Assembly (NCBI GenBank): GCA_017416855.1
Contig: JAFQAZ010000011.1
Span: 62,001-126,000 of the forward strand
From: Clostridia bacterium
GTDB taxonomy: Bacteria > Bacillota > Clostridia > UBA1381 > UBA9506
Length of the DNA stretch: 64,000 nucleotides
Direction: 5' to 3'
Part shown: in pieces, positions 7,648 to 15,296 of the stretch
How positions within the stretch are numbered: the stretch's first letter is position 1
How the letters are laid out: the number at the start of each line of letters is the position of its first letter
Notes under the pieces: model-generated
What the model was told of the DNA's origin: nothing
Databases searched by the model: none
What the model saw: the letters and a program-made list of their open reading frames with translations, nothing else
Position numbers and translations under genes: made by a program

Positions 7648-8095
7648 AAAAAGCCTTCCCCTTGAGGGGAAGGGGGACCGCTTGCGGTGGATGAGGTGGA
7701 GATGAATAATACAAACAATTCGAAATTAACAGGTAATGCAAAATCATTAAGAAAGAATATGACCAAAGAAGAAAGACATCTTTGGTATGATTTCTTAAAA
7801 ACCTTACCTATAACTGTAAACAGACAAAAGGTTATAGGTAACTACATTGTTGACTTCTATATTGCCACCGCAAAACTTGTTATTGAACTAGATGGTTCAC
7901 AACATTATGAAGATAAGGGCGTAGAGAATGATACAAAAAGAGATGCGTTTCTAAATGATTTAGGAATTACAGTGTTAAGATATTCCAATCTTGATGTTAA
8001 TCAAAGATTCGAGAGTGTTTGTGAGGATATACTAAATAATCTTGACACCTCATCAGTCACTTCGTGACAGCTTCCCCTCAAGGGGAAGCCTTTAG
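7648..8095 (+). mobile_element. Hairpin-ended repeat element carrying a DUF559 nuclease gene
   Basis: Left end: AAAAAAGCCT, then hairpin CCTTCCCCTTGAGGGGAAGG (7654-7673), hairpin ACCGCTTGCGGT (7677-7688), then GGATGAGGTGG. Right end, mirrored: CACCTCATC, hairpin GTCACTTCGTGAC (8056-8068), hairpin CTTCCCCTCAAGGGGAAG (8071-8088), then CCTTTA. The element has two nested hairpins at each end in opposite order. The gene between uses GAGGTGGAG of the left end as its ribosome site, and its last codons lie in the right end. The gene-less element at 15139 has the same design. Confidence 0.65.
7702..8067 (+). CDS. DUF559 (Vsr-like) endonuclease-domain protein
   Basis: 121 residues. Starts MNNTNNSKLTGNAKSLRKNM, continues TKEERHLWYDFLK and a strand-rich core with NYIVDFYIATAKLVIELDG and QHYE. 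The aspartate and glutamate in these strands correspond to the catalytic PD-(D/E)XK-like site of the DUF559/Vsr fold. Such proteins are small DNA endonuclease-like enzymes with no established role. An in-frame GTG at 7687 exists, but the GAGGTGGAG ribosome site fits 7702. The gene fills the inside of a hairpin-ended repeat, suggesting a link between nuclease and repeat spread; this is inference. Confidence 0.85.
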   Translation: MNNTNNSKLTGNAKSLRKNMTKEERHLWYDFLKTLPITVNRQKVIGNYIVDFYIATAKLVIELDGSQHYEDKGVENDTKRDAFLNDLGITVLRYSNLDVNQRFESVCEDILNNLDTSSVTS

Positions 8096-8390
8096 AAAGG
8101 CATTTTAATCGTATGAATTTGTCGGCGTGAAAACCGCCGATAAAAAGTGCCGATAAAAAAGTGCCGATAAACCATTAAATTTTTTGTCCCTAACTTGACA
8201 AAATCATAAAAGAGACATACACCTTTTATAACATTCTTATAGTAATGTTTAGCTTTTTTATGTGCAATTTCAATAGCAATTTCGGTTAGGAATATACAGA
8301 ATAAATAATTAACGAGGAGAATGTCAAGAAATTTGAGATACAGATACGATCACATATAGTAAGGTTTAAAAAATAAAGTATATAAATTGT

Positions 8391-8431
8391 GAGCACATTT
8401 TGAGTAAAATCAAGATGTGCTTTTTAATTTA
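8391..8431 (+). terminator. Attenuator-like hairpin ahead of the recombinase locus
   Basis: AGCACAT and ATGTGCT arms (with TTTTGA/TCAAG extending the stem) are followed by TTTTTAATTT, 15 bp before the first gene. Lying in a leader rather than after a gene, it may attenuate transcription. The rest of 8096-8390 has no gene; two tandem AGTGCCGATAAA units lie near 8146-8172. Confidence 0.5.
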
Positions 8432-8446
8432 GAAAGGCGGTATAAT

Positions 8447-8830
8447 ATGAAAATTAATTATAAAATGAATTTAGAAAATAAGGAGAGAAAAACAATGTTG
8501 AAATTAAATTTACAAGAATCACGTATATTCGGCAGAATATGTTATGGATTCGGACGTGATGAAGAAGGTTTTGTTTATATTAAAGAAGATGAGGCAAATG
8601 TGGTTCGAATGATTTTTGAAATGGTCATAAATGGACACAGCCTACAGAATATTCAGACAGAATTGTTCAACAAAGGAATTAAATCCCCATCAGGTAAAGA
8701 CACATGGACAAGAGATGTTATAGACAAGACAATAAACAATCAAAAGTATGTTCCGCACATTATAGAATTTGATAATTATTTCATAGCACGTGGAGAAAAA
8801 GAGCTGCGTTGCAGATATATAAGAAGTTAG
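8447..8830 (+). CDS. Recombinase-domain protein lacking the catalytic domain
   Basis: 127 residues. From FGRICYGFGRDEEG onward it matches the middle 'Recombinase' domain of large serine recombinases: VYIKEDEANVVRMIFEMVI, then SLQNIQTELFNKGIKSPSG and a tryptophan-containing turn. There is no resolvase catalytic serine domain and no zinc ribbon. Such stand-alone domains accompany full recombinases in Clostridia and may bind att DNA as helpers. GGCGG fits ATG 8447; AAGGAG also fits ATG 8495. It is followed by the KilA-N gene and the full recombinase on the same strand. Confidence 0.75.
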   Translation: MKINYKMNLENKERKTMLKLNLQESRIFGRICYGFGRDEEGFVYIKEDEANVVRMIFEMVINGHSLQNIQTELFNKGIKSPSGKDTWTRDVIDKTINNQKYVPHIIEFDNYFIARGEKELRCRYIRS

Positions 8831-8893
8831 AATAATGGTGAAATTGCTGATTTGTTATATAATTCTATTATCAAAATGAAAGGAGAATTGAGT

Positions 8894-9469
8894 ATGAGCA
8901 AATCAGCAATTCAAAATCAGCTTCGATATATTATTGCAAGAGAGCAGTACATGAAGCCATTATTGAAAAATGAAATTATAAGTGAGGAGGTGTATAACGA
9001 AGTATTAGAGAACCTGTATGATGAATTAGAAGTCTGGAAATATAATAGAATTCAAAATCCTGGTGTCGAATTTAGAAAGAAGAAAAGAGAGATTAAGAAT
9101 ACCTTAGCAGAACAGAACCCGGGATATATTTCCTTAACAGAATTAGCGAGAAACAAATCACAAAAATCAACCGGTTACACTATTCAAATGTGGTTAAGAG
9201 ATAGTGGCACTGTTGATTTTCTTACTTTATGGGAGAATAAGCACAATAAAAAGTTTCTTCCCATTTCGGTAGAATCGAATTCATTAACGCCAAAAATGTG
9301 GATAAAAGAAACTAATGCTATTGGAATTGTTTCAAGGCAGGGGAAAAATGGCGGAACTTGCGCACATAAGGAAATAGCAATGCATTTTATGTGTTGGTTA
9401 TCTGCTGATGTGAAGCTGAATGTTATAGAGAAATATCTGGAGGTGATTTGCGATGAAGAAAGTAACTGA
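8894..9469 (+). CDS. KilA-N domain protein
   Basis: 191 residues. The first 55 form a helical segment (SKSAIQNQLRYIIAREQYMK) often seen in mobile-element proteins. From about residue 75 to 190 is a KilA-N-type DNA-binding domain: ISLTELARNKSQKSTGYTIQ, WLRDSGTVDFLTLWE, then GGTCAHKEIAMHFMCWLSAD. KilA-N proteins are common in phages and integrative elements as regulators. AGGAG at 8881-8885 selects ATG 8894. The last 17 bases overlap the recombinase gene, indicating translational coupling and a shared job in mobility. Confidence 0.8.
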   Translation: MSKSAIQNQLRYIIAREQYMKPLLKNEIISEEVYNEVLENLYDELEVWKYNRIQNPGVEFRKKKREIKNTLAEQNPGYISLTELARNKSQKSTGYTIQMWLRDSGTVDFLTLWENKHNKKFLPISVESNSLTPKMWIKETNAIGIVSRQGKNGGTCAHKEIAMHFMCWLSADVKLNVIEKYLEVICDEESN

Positions 9470-11003
9470 GATACCGGCCACGATATTTCCAAAGGTTAAA
9501 GATAATAAAGCCAAACTTAATGTTGCAGCATATTGCAGAGTAAGTACAGAAAGTGAAGAACAGGAAAATAGTCTTGAAACCCAAAGAGAGCATTATAAGA
9601 ATGAAATCGAAAGAAACCCTAACTGGACCCTTGTAGATGTGTTTGTTGATTTTGGTGTAAGTGGATTAAATGATACAAAGCGTACAGAATTTATGAGAAT
9701 GATTGAAATGTGCGAAAAGGGTAAAATCGACTTGATTCTCACAAAATCAATTTCAAGATTTGCGCGAAATCAATTGGATTGTTTAACCTACATAAGAAAA
9801 TTAAAACTCAAGAATATTGGAATCAAATTTGATAAAGAGGGGATTAACACACTTGAACCATCAAGTGAAATTTTTCTCTCTTGGTTTAGTGCTTTTGCTC
9901 AGGCAGAAAGTGAATCGCTCAGTATGAACATAACCAGAGGAAAGAGAATGAGATATAAAGAGGGTAAATACCCGTTTCCATTTTCGCTATATGGATATAA
10001 AAGAGGGGAGAATGGACAACCTGAAATCGTTCCGGAAAAAGCAGCGATAGTTCGTAAAATGTTCTATATGTATCTTGAAGGCAATTCCTTAAATGACATA
10101 CGAAAATGGCTTGAAGAAAATGAAATAGAATCTCCAATGGGAAATGATGAATGGACAGTCAATTCCGTAAGCGGAATTCTTAAAAATGAAAAATACAAAG
10201 GAGATGCACTGTTACAGAAAACTTATACGGTTGATTACTTAACCAAAACAATTGCAAGGAATAGAGGGGAAGTCGCTCAGTATTATGTTGAGAACAGCCA
10301 TCAGGGAATTATATCAAGAGAAATATTTGATATGGTTCAGGATGAAATTAAGCGTAGAAGAAATTATACAGGGTATAAAACAACTTCGTATTCATCCCAA
10401 TATGCTTTGACAGGAATTGTATATTGCGGAGAATGTGGTGCTAACTATAGAAGAGTTACTTGGTCGAAAAACGGTAAGAAGAGAATTGTTTGGAGATGTA
10501 TAGAGAGACTTGAAAATGGAATACAAAATTGCAAGAATTCTCCTACAATTTATGAAGACAAATTAAAAGATGCAATTCTGTCAGGTTTATCTCAAATATC
10601 ACCAGATGTTTCTGATGTCGCTGAAATGGTGAAGAGTGAAATAGGGACTGTAATTCATAAGAATGAAGACCAGAATGAATATACGATAAAATCGAAAATT
10701 AAAAAGCTCGAAAAGGAAATGAAAGTATTAAATCATATTATAAACGAAGCTGATGATAAGCAAATATATCTTGATAAAATTAAGGAGTGCGAGGAGGAAC
10801 TCACAAGATTAAATTCAAAACTTATAGGATGTACAAAAAGTGAAATGAATGATATTGAAGATTTTATAAATGGTAATGTAGTGAATATGCTTGATTATTT
10901 CAATGCAGTAGTAAGAAATACAGTTGAATCCGTTCTAATAATTTCACAAAATAAAATTAAAATCAAATATGTAGGTGGAATTGAAATTCACAAATTAGTA
11001 TAG
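9453..11003 (+). CDS. Large serine recombinase (site-specific integrase)
   Basis: 516 residues with the full set of parts. The resolvase domain starts YCRVSTESEEQE (catalytic Ser31), with LTKSISRFARN near 105. A Recombinase domain follows (about 170-280), then a zinc ribbon (YCGECGAN with later C-x-n-C) and a C-terminal coiled coil (KKLEKEMKVLNHIIN). These enzymes integrate and excise elements at att sites. GGAGGTGA at 9439-9446 gives a strong start. The adjacent genes suggest a small element of about 4-5 kb (roughly 8.2-13 kb). Att sites were not identified. Confidence 0.93.
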   Translation: MKKVTEIPATIFPKVKDNKAKLNVAAYCRVSTESEEQENSLETQREHYKNEIERNPNWTLVDVFVDFGVSGLNDTKRTEFMRMIEMCEKGKIDLILTKSISRFARNQLDCLTYIRKLKLKNIGIKFDKEGINTLEPSSEIFLSWFSAFAQAESESLSMNITRGKRMRYKEGKYPFPFSLYGYKRGENGQPEIVPEKAAIVRKMFYMYLEGNSLNDIRKWLEENEIESPMGNDEWTVNSVSGILKNEKYKGDALLQKTYTVDYLTKTIARNRGEVAQYYVENSHQGIISREIFDMVQDEIKRRRNYTGYKTTSYSSQYALTGIVYCGECGANYRRVTWSKNGKKRIVWRCIERLENGIQNCKNSPTIYEDKLKDAILSGLSQISPDVSDVAEMVKSEIGTVIHKNEDQNEYTIKSKIKKLEKEMKVLNHIINEADDKQIYLDKIKECEEELTRLNSKLIGCTKSEMNDIEDFINGNVVNMLDYFNAVVRNTVESVLIISQNKIKIKYVGGIEIHKLV

Positions 11004-11043
11004 CTAACTATCTAAATAAAATTTTACAAATTTTACATATATA

Positions 11044-11072
11044 TTGATTTTTGTCGAATAATGTAGTATACT
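11044..11072 (+). promoter_or_regulatory. Promoter for the cargo operon, with Spo0A-like box in the spacer
   Basis: TTGATT (11044-11049), 17 bp, TATACT (11067-11072). The spacer contains TGTCGAA (11052-11058), followed 10 bp later by the weak TGTAGTA. This resembles the right end of the dispersed module. Confidence 0.6.
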
Positions 11073-11108
11073 ATTATTGGAATTATAGTATTGTTGTTAA
11101 GGAAACTA

Positions 11109-11567
11109 ATGAGGAAAGGCTCTAGTAGTATTATGAAGAATAAAAAACAGAATTATGATAGAGCCTTTGAGCTTCTATTACAAGCAATCGAAGAAACAAA
11201 TGAAGATGAAAGGCGTATTGGTGAATATACCAAAGAAATTAGCAAACTTGAAGAAAAAAAGAAAAAAGACACAAAGAAAGCAAATGTAATGGCTGCTCAT
11301 TATTTCTCAGAAGAAAAGATTTCTGAATTACATAAAAAAACAGTCGAATTGCTTAAGGATGATGATTTTAACGAGCAAGAATATATTGAAGAATTTTCTG
11401 ATATTTCTAAAATAGAAACAGAACATGTTAATTTTTTAATCGAAAGACAAAGAGAACTTGAAAGTTTTGAGAAAGATATTAGCAATGAATTAGAAGAACC
11501 TCCGTCAAACAATAAAATGGTTAAAATAGCTAACATCCTATTGAAGGGTGGTGCTAACAATGATTAA
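11109..11567 (+). CDS. Unknown coiled-coil protein
   Basis: 152 residues, highly charged (Lys/Glu-rich), predicted helical coiled coil almost throughout: for example EYTKEISKLEEKKKKDTKK near residue 45 and ERQRELESFEKDISNELEE near 115. No membrane segment or enzyme motif is seen and no family is recognised. Start is uncertain: ATG 11109 has AAGGAAA just upstream; ATG 11133 is the alternative. It is the first of four same-strand genes behind the recombinase and may be a structural or regulatory subunit of whatever they encode. Confidence 0.6.
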   Translation: MRKGSSSIMKNKKQNYDRAFELLLQAIEETNEDERRIGEYTKEISKLEEKKKKDTKKANVMAAHYFSEEKISELHKKTVELLKDDDFNEQEYIEEFSDISKIETEHVNFLIERQRELESFEKDISNELEEPPSNNKMVKIANILLKGGANND

Positions 11568-11886
11568 TATAGTTTTATATGACGAGGAATCAATTGTTAG
11601 AATAGCGGAGAGAGTTATGATCTTTTTTTCTAATGAAAAAGATATGCGTACAACTAATGACACAGTTTGGTTAAAAGGGGCATATTTTAGATTTCGATCA
11701 AGGTCTATTACAATTAATTTATATGATAATAATTTTTTATTGAAAGATAACATCTTGAAAAGTTTAAATTACATATTGTCAGGAGAAGAGATTTATATTT
11801 CAAATAGTTGTCAAAAAAAAGAATATTTTAATTTTGTAAATTCATCAACAAATTTTGACACTTTTTTTGCGGATTGTGTGGTATAA
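11560..11886 (+). CDS. Small unknown protein
   Basis: 108 residues. ATG overlaps the previous stop (ATGATTAA) and GGGTGG upstream gives translational coupling. The sequence MINIVLYDEESIVRIAERVM suggests an alpha/beta N-terminus; WLKGAYFRFRSRSITINLYD follows. No known family is recognised. Its tight coupling to the coiled-coil gene suggests the two products act together. Confidence 0.55.
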   Translation: MINIVLYDEESIVRIAERVMIFFSNEKDMRTTNDTVWLKGAYFRFRSRSITINLYDNNFLLKDNILKSLNYILSGEEIYISNSCQKKEYFNFVNSSTNFDTFFADCVV

Positions 11887-11890
11887 TTTT

Positions 11891-12271
11891 ATGAATGTTA
11901 TTAAAAATTGGTATGCTATTGTGGCATTAGTTACATTGATGGTAATAAGATTGTTTGCATCAGGAGAATGGTTCGGATCTGTTGTGGTTGCCGGAGTATT
12001 AGTTACATGGATTGACACAACAAATAAGATTTGGCATAAAAATTCAAATATAATAAGAACCAAGGAAAAGGTTAGGTTTGCAATCGTCATGTTGAGCATG
12101 TCTTTTTTGGGAGTGGTGCAGCTGGTTTTAATAATTGTAAATTTAGTTGTAGGTCTCAAGTGGTTGAATTCGCCATTAATTCTAGATGAAATTACATTGA
12201 TGGCTCTGTTAATATGTGTTATACAAAACGAATTTATTGATTGGATAAATAACATAATTAAAGTTAAATAA
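11891..12271 (+). CDS. Small membrane protein, unknown
   Basis: 126 residues with three or four hydrophobic segments (about 8-25, 33-50, 68-92, 103-120). Start assigned to ATG 11891, 4 bp after the previous stop; the ribosome site is weak, so coupling or the upstream TTG 11855 are alternatives. No family is recognised. A membrane component in an operon with soluble helical proteins resembles anti-phage abortive modules in layout only. Confidence 0.55.
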   Translation: MNVIKNWYAIVALVTLMVIRLFASGEWFGSVVVAGVLVTWIDTTNKIWHKNSNIIRTKEKVRFAIVMLSMSFLGVVQLVLIIVNLVVGLKWLNSPLILDEITLMALLICVIQNEFIDWINNIIKVK

Positions 12272-12283
12272 GGAGTAAATATT

Positions 12284-12979
12284 ATGGAAGAAATTAAAAA
12301 ATTATTAGATACTTTTGATGGTGAACTATATAATTTGTGCTATGAGCTTTTAGAGAAATATGAAAAAAGCCAAGAAATTTTTGAGTTTGTTTGTAAAAAC
12401 TATGATGCTAGTGATGAAGATAATCCAATAGTTGAAGATGATTCATTATCAATAAAGGAATATTTTACGGAAGATGAAATTGAAGAGTATGAGTCAATAT
12501 ATGGAGACATTGTAGATGGTTTGTTATATAGTAATATTAAAAAATGTAATTTGGGATTAATTGAAGAAAAAAATTTTTATAAAACCTTGTGGGAGTCTTA
12601 TTGTACTAATTTTTCAACGATAAAAGAAAGAGCGTTCGCATTTTTCTATACTATTATTGACAATAGTATCCCATATGTATATTTGGGAAAACCTTTGTCA
12701 ATGAGTGACCAACGTTTTAAAGATTTACTTGATAAGAATAAAGCAAATATAGAAAAAATTAAATTTATATTAAAGAGTAGTTATTCGCAACGAACTGAAA
12801 GAGCATCGTTGTTACTCAATTGTTTAAATGAAATTGATGACTATGAATCTAAAGTAGTTGTTTTATCAAAGGCAATTTCTCTCTTTAATAAAGAACGACC
12901 AGTTGTAACTCCTACTGTTGTAGAAGATTTGCTAAAAAGAATAGACGAAAAAATTAAGGAATTAGAAGAGTCAGAGTAA
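12284..12979 (+). CDS. Acidic helical protein, unknown
   Basis: 231 residues, acidic and helical, with a Glu-rich tail (KRIDEKIKELEESE). AAGGAG upstream gives a clear start 12 bp after the previous gene. No catalytic motif or known domain is recognised. It is the last gene of the cargo operon before a terminator at 13056. Confidence 0.6.
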   Translation: MEEIKKLLDTFDGELYNLCYELLEKYEKSQEIFEFVCKNYDASDEDNPIVEDDSLSIKEYFTEDEIEEYESIYGDIVDGLLYSNIKKCNLGLIEEKNFYKTLWESYCTNFSTIKERAFAFFYTIIDNSIPYVYLGKPLSMSDQRFKDLLDKNKANIEKIKFILKSSYSQRTERASLLLNCLNEIDDYESKVVVLSKAISLFNKERPVVTPTVVEDLLKRIDEKIKELEESE

Positions 12980-13055
12980 TTCGATAAGTGCCAGTATTTT
13001 GTTTAGTTTATACATATAATAGTTTTATGAAAAATAAATAGATGTTCTAATCATA

Positions 13056-13087
13056 AAAATCCGCATGCTTTTGTGTGCGGATTTTTA
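13056..13087 (+). terminator. Rho-independent terminator of the cargo operon
   Basis: AAAATCCGCA / TGTGCGGATTTTT stem with a T-rich 3' side, 77 bp after the last cargo gene. Confidence 0.85.
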
Positions 13088-13195
13088 AAGAGTATTAACA
13101 TTTTTTCTGTTTGGCCTGTTGTTATATATGTGTTTTACATTTATGAGAAATAAGGCTCATGTTAATTATAAAAAACGATTTGAATGGTAATGGAG

Positions 13196-13250
13196 ATTGG
13201 CATCTAGATTATACAGTCTTTATAGTAAGATTGTCGAATATTGTCGAAAG
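13196..13250 (+). repeat. Dispersed intergenic module, copy F
   Basis: The best-preserved right half of the family: TTGGCA (13197-13202), 18 bp, TATAGT (13221-13226), then TGTCGAA at 13232-13238 and 13242-13248, exactly 10 bp apart. As a unit it looks like a promoter with two operator boxes at the start of the transcript, followed by the ribosome site of the next gene. Confidence 0.7.
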
Positions 13251-13262
13251 AGAGGAAGACAT

Positions 13263-13691
13263 ATGAAGAAACGATTGTTGATTGGAATTTTTTCCCCATT
13301 GTTGTATTTTTGGATATACCATTTATTGCGTTATTGTCCTTTATTTGAATATAGCGAAAAATATGGCGTAATTCAAAATGCGATGTTATTTATATTGCCT
13401 GCAGTACCTGGTATAGCACTTGCCTTTCTTTTGGTGGAGAATTCTGTAAAAAAATATTTTAAATCAGTTGGAGTATGCTTTATAGTTTCTTTGATTGTAT
13501 TTATTCTTTATATTCAATCTGGTGTTGAATTGATAATATTTAAAGCAATAACCGGATATGAAGAAGGTTCTGTGGGGGAAGGAATTTTGATTCTTGTTAC
13601 ATTTATGTCTTACATAATATCTTGTTTTGTAGGAACAATTGTTGCTGGTATTATTACGAATCACAGACAAAAGATATCGAACAATAAGTAG
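13263..13691 (+). CDS. Four-helix membrane protein, unknown
   Basis: 142 residues with four hydrophobic segments (about 5-22, 38-58, 70-88, 108-130). Start ATG 13263 has AGAGGAAG 6 bp upstream. No family recognised. It is bracketed by copies F and D of the module, as a single-gene cassette. Confidence 0.6.
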   Translation: MKKRLLIGIFSPLLYFWIYHLLRYCPLFEYSEKYGVIQNAMLFILPAVPGIALAFLLVENSVKKYFKSVGVCFIVSLIVFILYIQSGVELIIFKAITGYEEGSVGEGILILVTFMSYIISCFVGTIVAGIITNHRQKISNNK

Positions 13692-13700
13692 TTTTTAGTT

Positions 13701-13787
13701 CTAATTTAACACGAACTACGACTAAAAAAGACCGGCATCTAGATTATACAGTCTTTATAGTAAGAATGCCAAATAATGTCGAAAGGA
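13701..13787 (+). repeat. Dispersed intergenic module, copy D (long form)
   Basis: Left part TTTAACACGAACTACGACT, then GGCATCTAGATTATACAGTC, identical to copies E and F over about 31 bp. It ends in TGCCAAA (13767-13773) and TGTCGAA (13777-13783), 10 bp apart. The second box merges into the ribosome site GAAAGGAG of the next gene. Confidence 0.7.
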
Positions 13788-13795
13788 GTGATAAA

Positions 13796-14287
13796 ATGGA
13801 AAAAGTAATAATAATCGGTTGTCCCGGTAGTGGTAAAAGCACTTTTGGACGGAAACTTAAACATATTACAGGGTTACCATTATATCACTTGGATATGATG
13901 TTTTGGAATGAGGATAAGACAACTGTTTCTAAAGAGATTTTTGTTGAACGGTTACACGAGGTTATGAGTAATCCTAAATGGATTATTGACGGAAACTATG
14001 GTAGTAGTATGGAAATGCGTATTAGAGAAAGTGATACAGTTTTCTTTTTAGATTATCCAACTAATGTTTGTATAGAGGGTATAGAATCAAGAAAAGGACA
14101 GCCTCGCTCTGATATGCCTTGGATTGAAAATGGAAATACGGATAAAGATTTCATTGATTTTATAAATAAGTATAATTCAGAAAGCAGACCTAAAGTTATC
14201 AGTATATTAGAAAAGTATCCCTCAAAAAATATTGTGGTATTTCGTTCCAGAGTGGAATCAGAAGAGTACTTATTAGCGCTGAAATGA
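13796..14287 (+). CDS. P-loop kinase, 'topology modulation' (FlaR-like) family
   Basis: 163 residues. Walker A is GCPGSGKST at residues 8-16; YHLDMMFW and GNYGSSMEMRI are characteristic of the FlaR/adenylate-kinase-like ATPase family. These small NTP-binding proteins resemble shikimate or adenylate kinases, but no substrate is proven. GAAAGGAG at 13781-13788 gives the start at 13796. It sits alone between module copies D and E. Confidence 0.85.
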   Translation: MEKVIIIGCPGSGKSTFGRKLKHITGLPLYHLDMMFWNEDKTTVSKEIFVERLHEVMSNPKWIIDGNYGSSMEMRIRESDTVFFLDYPTNVCIEGIESRKGQPRSDMPWIENGNTDKDFIDFINKYNSESRPKVISILEKYPSKNIVVFRSRVESEEYLLALK

Positions 14288-14300
14288 TTTTTCAGCCCTG

Positions 14301-14379
14301 ATCTAACACGAAATACTGCTGATAAGTTTGGCATCTAGATTATACAGTCTTTATAGTAAGAGTGTCGAAATTTGTAGAA
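14301..14379 (+). repeat. Dispersed intergenic module, copy E (long form)
   Basis: Left part ATCTAACACGAAATACTGCT, then TTGGCA (14328-14333), 18 bp, TATAGT (14352-14357), then TGTCGAA (14363-14369) and TGTAGAA (14373-14379), 10 bp apart. Here a separate consensus promoter for the toxin-antitoxin operon follows directly. Confidence 0.7.
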
Positions 14380-14390
14380 TAATAAATAGG

Positions 14391-14435
14391 TTGACAATAT
14401 CCTACGATTTGTATATAATATAAATTGTAGGATAT
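14391..14435 (+). promoter_or_regulatory. Promoter and operator of the phd-doc operon
   Basis: TTGACA (14391-14396), 17 bp, TATAAT (14414-14419): full consensus. A 14-bp inverted repeat (ATATCCTACGATTT at 14397-14410 and AAATTGTAGGATAT at 14422-14435, one mismatch) brackets the -10. This is the expected site for autorepression by the antitoxin and its toxin complex. Confidence 0.8.
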
Positions 14436-14464
14436 ATTTATTGTATAAATAATAGGAGGTAGTT

Positions 14465-14707
14465 ATGAATATAAATACTGAAACAATTACAACTATGACA
14501 GAAGCAAATCAGAATTTTTCAAAGGTAGCAAAAGTGGCTGAGAACAATGGTCAGGCAGTTATTTTCAAAAACAACAAGCCGAAGTTTTTGCTTGTTGATA
14601 TTGATTCTAATTCATATTTTGATATTACTGATGACGAAAAAATAGATGTGGCAGCTAAAAGAATTATGAACAGATTCAAACCTGCTTTTGAGGAGTTGGC
14701 AAAATGA
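14465..14707 (+). CDS. phd: Phd/YefM-type antitoxin
   Basis: 80 residues. The N-terminal two-thirds has the Phd/YefM pattern: ITTMTEANQNFSKVAKVAEN, then GQAVIFKNNKPKFLLVDID. This is the DNA-binding fold, which also represses its own operon. The C-terminal helix (AAKRIMNRFKPAFEELAK) should wrap and neutralise the toxin. AGGAGGT at 14454-14460 sets the start. The gene overlaps the toxin gene by 4 bp (ATGA). Confidence 0.88.
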   Translation: MNINTETITTMTEANQNFSKVAKVAENNGQAVIFKNNKPKFLLVDIDSNSYFDITDDEKIDVAAKRIMNRFKPAFEELAK

Positions 14708-15081
14708 TTAAATTGAGTAAAGAAAAGGTTTTACTTTTACATCAGTTAATAGCAGAAGAAACGGGCGGAAGTGTCGGTGTAAGAGATATTGGATTATTGG
14801 AGAGTGCTCTTAATAATGCGTATGCAACATTCGGAGGAGAAGAACTCTATAAAACAAAAGAAGAAAAAGCAGCAAGCCTTGGATATTCGTTAATATCTAA
14901 CCACGCATTTGTTGATGGCAATAAGAGAATTGGTGTATATGTTATGCTAACATTTTTGGAAGCAGAGGGAATAAAAATGAATTGCACTAATGAAGATGTT
15001 GTTGATTTTGGTTTGTCTGTCGCAGCAGGGGATATGAAATATGCTGAAATTCTGAAATGGATAAATAAATTCAAAAAGTAA
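14704..15081 (+). CDS. doc: Doc-type Fic-fold toxin
   Basis: 125 residues, the length of Doc. The Fic-family loop reads HAFVDGNKRIGVYVML (near residue 62), with the Doc-type lysine instead of the Fic GNGR arginine. Doc kinases inactivate elongation factor Tu by phosphorylation. SVGVRDIGLLESALNNAY is the usual N-terminal Doc signature. It starts inside the antitoxin stop codon region, a standard arrangement ensuring coupled synthesis. Confidence 0.9.
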   Translation: MIKLSKEKVLLLHQLIAEETGGSVGVRDIGLLESALNNAYATFGGEELYKTKEEKAASLGYSLISNHAFVDGNKRIGVYVMLTFLEAEGIKMNCTNEDVVDFGLSVAAGDMKYAEILKWINKFKK

Positions 15082-15090
15082 GTTTTTGTA

Positions 15091-15135
15091 CTAACTTGAT
15101 ATGAACTATATGGATATGTCGAATATCGTCGAAAG
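15091..15135 (+). repeat. Dispersed intergenic module, copy B
   Basis: CTTGATATGAACTATATGGA at the left, then TGTCGAA (15117-15123) and CGTCGAA (15127-15133), 10 bp apart. It closely resembles copy A. A hairpin-ended repeat element follows directly. Confidence 0.6.
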
Positions 15136-15138
15136 CAA

Positions 15139-15263
15139 AAAGCCTCCCCTGTGTAAGGGGAGGTGGGTTTGCAAAGCAAACTCGGAGGGGTTGTAAATGG
15201 ATAGAATAATAACAATCCCTCAGTCAGCTACGCTGACATCTCCCTTTACACAAGGGAGCCTTT
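15139..15263 (+). mobile_element. Gene-less hairpin-ended repeat element (MITE-like)
   Basis: AAAAAGCC, hairpin CCTCCCCT/AGGGGAGG (15143-15163), hairpin GTTTGC/GCAAAC (15167-15181), GAGGGGTTGT, about 17 bp of interior, ACAATCCCTC, hairpin GTCAGC/GCTGAC (15223-15237), hairpin CTCCCTT/AAGGGAG (15240-15258), CCTTTA. This is the same plan and the same outer ends as the DUF559 element at 7648, but with no gene. Confidence 0.65.
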
Positions 15264-15268
15264 AAAAT

Positions 15269-15296
15269 GTTTACAGCTAAACCTTATGTGTCGCAG
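15269..15296 (+). repeat. Dispersed intergenic module, copy K (degenerate)
   Basis: CAGCTAAACCTTATGTGTCG resembles the CATCTAAACCTTATGCCTCG core of copies H and I. The box pair is not present. Confidence 0.4.

Noticed and set aside
13701-14379. Integron-like cassette array with attC sites
   Set aside because: Left ends ATTTAAC and ATCTAAC fit the RYYYAAC core, but no matching GTTRRRY end, no imperfect long palindrome and no integron tyrosine integrase with its patch were found.
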